NCBI GenBank assembly: GCA_012845835.1
Contig: JABAKD010000011.1
Span: 4,324,697-4,388,696 of the forward strand
Direction of reading: 5' to 3'
Origin: Undaria pinnatifida
Lineage: Eukaryota; Sar; Phaeophyceae; Laminariales; Alariaceae
Length of the DNA: 64,000 bases
The position numbers and the translations under genes were made by a program. Below, in pieces: positions 62,744 to 64,000 of the stretch (position 1 is the stretch's first letter; each line of letters begins with the position of its first letter). The notes below the pieces were generated by a model. The model made no database searches. It was given only the letters and a program-made list of their open reading frames with translations, and was not told where the DNA came from.

Positions 62744-62987
62744 ATGTCAACCGCGTTGATCAGCCTTGCTGCCTCGATTGCGATGGCAGCGTCCTTTCTC
62801 CTTCTATTATTAATAGCCAGCGCTGTGAATGCGACCACCATATTAGCGGCGACATTCGACGGCGGGGTTGTGATAGGGACTGACTCCCGCACCAGCCAAG
62901 GCAGCTTCGTGGTGAACCGCCTCTCAGACAAGATCGCCCCGGTGTACCCTTCCGGCATATTTCTGGCTCGCTCGGGCAACACTGCGG
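62744..62987 (+). CDS. PSMB6: Proteasome subunit beta type-6 (beta1), first exon
   Basis: ATG at 62744, donor GCGG|GTATGC, phase 1; the rest lies beyond the window or was not found by 64000. Residues 31-81 read TTILAATFDGGVVIGTDSRT, SQGSFVVNRLSDKIAPVYPS and GIFLARSGNTA, a clear beta1 match with the catalytic set Thr31 (mature Thr1), Asp47 (17) and Lys63 (33). The Arg after FLA corresponds to the beta1 Arg45 linked to caspase-like cleavage. Beta1 is a 20S core subunit that cuts after acidic residues. Two oddities: the residue before Thr1 is Ala rather than the usual Gly, and the 30-residue pro-region is strongly hydrophobic (ASFLLLLLIASAV), resembling a signal peptide. The frame is open upstream of the ATG, so an alternative start is possible. 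Confidence 0.88.
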
Positions 62988-64000
62988 GTATGCATAGATG
63001 TTTGCTTGCTGTCTGTTCGGGTATTGCAGGGTGAACAGCAGTAATCAGGACCGAAAATGGTTAAAACAGGAGAATATTGTTGTGTACCGTATTTTCATTT
63101 TTTTTTAACATTGTATAGGACCAAGGCTACGGTAGGGTGGTTACCCCCATTTTCACTGGTGTGTTTGAGCCACTCGCACGAGTAGCTCTGTACCGTACGG
63201 ATGAAGATGGTGTAGGAACTTGGTTTGCCGCAGCTTAGATCACCTTTGCATTGCGGATTGATTTCGTCAATGTAAAACATAAAGAAAACGTAAGATTGCA
63301 TAGGAACAAAGGGGTTACTCGCGCAAGTGACCCCTAGCCACTGAAATTAAAGGCCCAAAAGGGGACCCCCCTACCGTAGCCTAGGTCATAGATATAATTA
63401 CATTTGTCCTCGAAAAATTTTAAAACCTTATTCACTTGGTTAATGGGACCTGCTCCGCTCTCAGCGCTCCCACTTGGAAAACGCCTGCCTAAACCCCCCT
63501 CTCGGAGAACCTTCCCGGCATTCTTCGCGTCCCTTACTTTCTTCGCTTTCTTCGTTTCCTTTTTTCCCGTTTCTCTTTTTATTTTCTTCATTCCGTAACT
63601 TTATCCAACGTATGATCTACGACTCTACGACGCATCTACGGCGCAAAGTCGTGAGATGTTGAAGTTGACTGCCGGATTTTTAGTGTTCTACGAGTAGGCA
63701 CCGACTTTCAGCTCCCTACGCTGGCCACCTGTCGCCGTAGCGCTTCCCCACCACTTTCAGCTTTACAATACAACTCGGAGGGCGAGATAGTACATACCGG
63801 TACTACTACACCAGGTTTGTACGTACCATATAGATATAATTACATTTGTCCTCGAAATTTTTTTAAACCTTATTCACTTGGTTAATGGGACCTGCTCCGC
63901 TCTCAGCGCTCCCACTTGGAAAACGCCTGCCTAAACCCCCCTCTCGGAGAACCTTCCCGGCATTCTTCGCGTTCCTTCCTTTCTTCGCTTTCTTCGTTTC
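62988..64000. other. Intron/spacer with repeats
   Basis: No second proteasome exon was recognised. 63138-63245 is the partner of the hairpin repeat at 10836-10960. Confidence 0.5.
63386..64000. repeat. Direct repeat, 443-bp spacing, second copy cut by window end
   Basis: ATAGATATAATTACATTTGT through TTCTTCGCTTTCTTCGTTTC is repeated at 63386-63560 and 63829-64000 with only a few differences. It could be a tandem array or the edges of a larger element. Confidence 0.9.

Overview
This is a nuclear eukaryotic window. Genes are split into many short, GC-rich exons with GT-AG introns of about 0.3 to 9 kb, and the introns are packed with microsatellites, homopolymer G/C runs, minisatellites and decayed transposons. 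The protein families (an ABCF ATPase, an EamA/WAT1-like transporter, a Ca2+-dependent-kinase-like protein with cyclic-nucleotide domains, a proteasome beta subunit) and the genome style suggest a photosynthetic or brown-algal stramenopile. That taxonomic call is inference; no sequence was searched.

Layout. (1) 1-5193, minus strand: 3' part of an EamA/DMT membrane transporter, five exons, running off the left edge; its first coding exon was not found. (2) 5.2-15.7 kb: repeat-rich spacer holding a lysine-rich candidate exon at 6781, tandem CAGTCGAAAAA-rich repeats, a tRNA-headed SINE, a piggyBac-like mini-element and a decayed non-LTR retrotransposon (minus). (3) 15.8-43.1 kb, plus strand: an almost complete ABCF1/ABCF4-type translation/ribosome ATPase gene in 18 exons, reconstructed here with consistent intron phases to a stop at 43097. 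(4) 43.1-49.3 kb: spacer with tandem repeats and no recognised gene. (5) 49.3-62.4 kb, minus strand: a 13-exon gene for a protein of about 890 residues with a mitochondrial-like leader, a hydrophobic segment, a CDPK-like kinase, a degenerate EF-hand pair and two cyclic-nucleotide-binding domains. (6) 62.7 kb, plus strand: first exon of a proteasome beta1 (PSMB6-type) gene, divergent from the kinase with 308 bp between start codons. (7) 63-64 kb: direct repeats in the proteasome gene's first intron.

Most notable: the kinase-EF-cNBD-cNBD architecture, and a recurrent tendency for exon edges to be duplicated in neighbouring introns. ABCF exon 5 has a stop-containing copy, ABCF exon 9 has two 3'-end copies, the ABCF exon 12 splice-donor junction is amplified about 25 times into a higher-order minisatellite, and the kinase exon F has a copy whose differences are largely synonymous. 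The word TACCTGGTA (or its complement) occurs about 19 times outside exons.

The two complete genes are not obviously functionally linked. The ABCF protein acts in translation and the kinase is predicted to couple Ca2+/cyclic nucleotide signals, perhaps at an organelle. Exon boundaries come from reading splice sites and phase; no transcript data were available.
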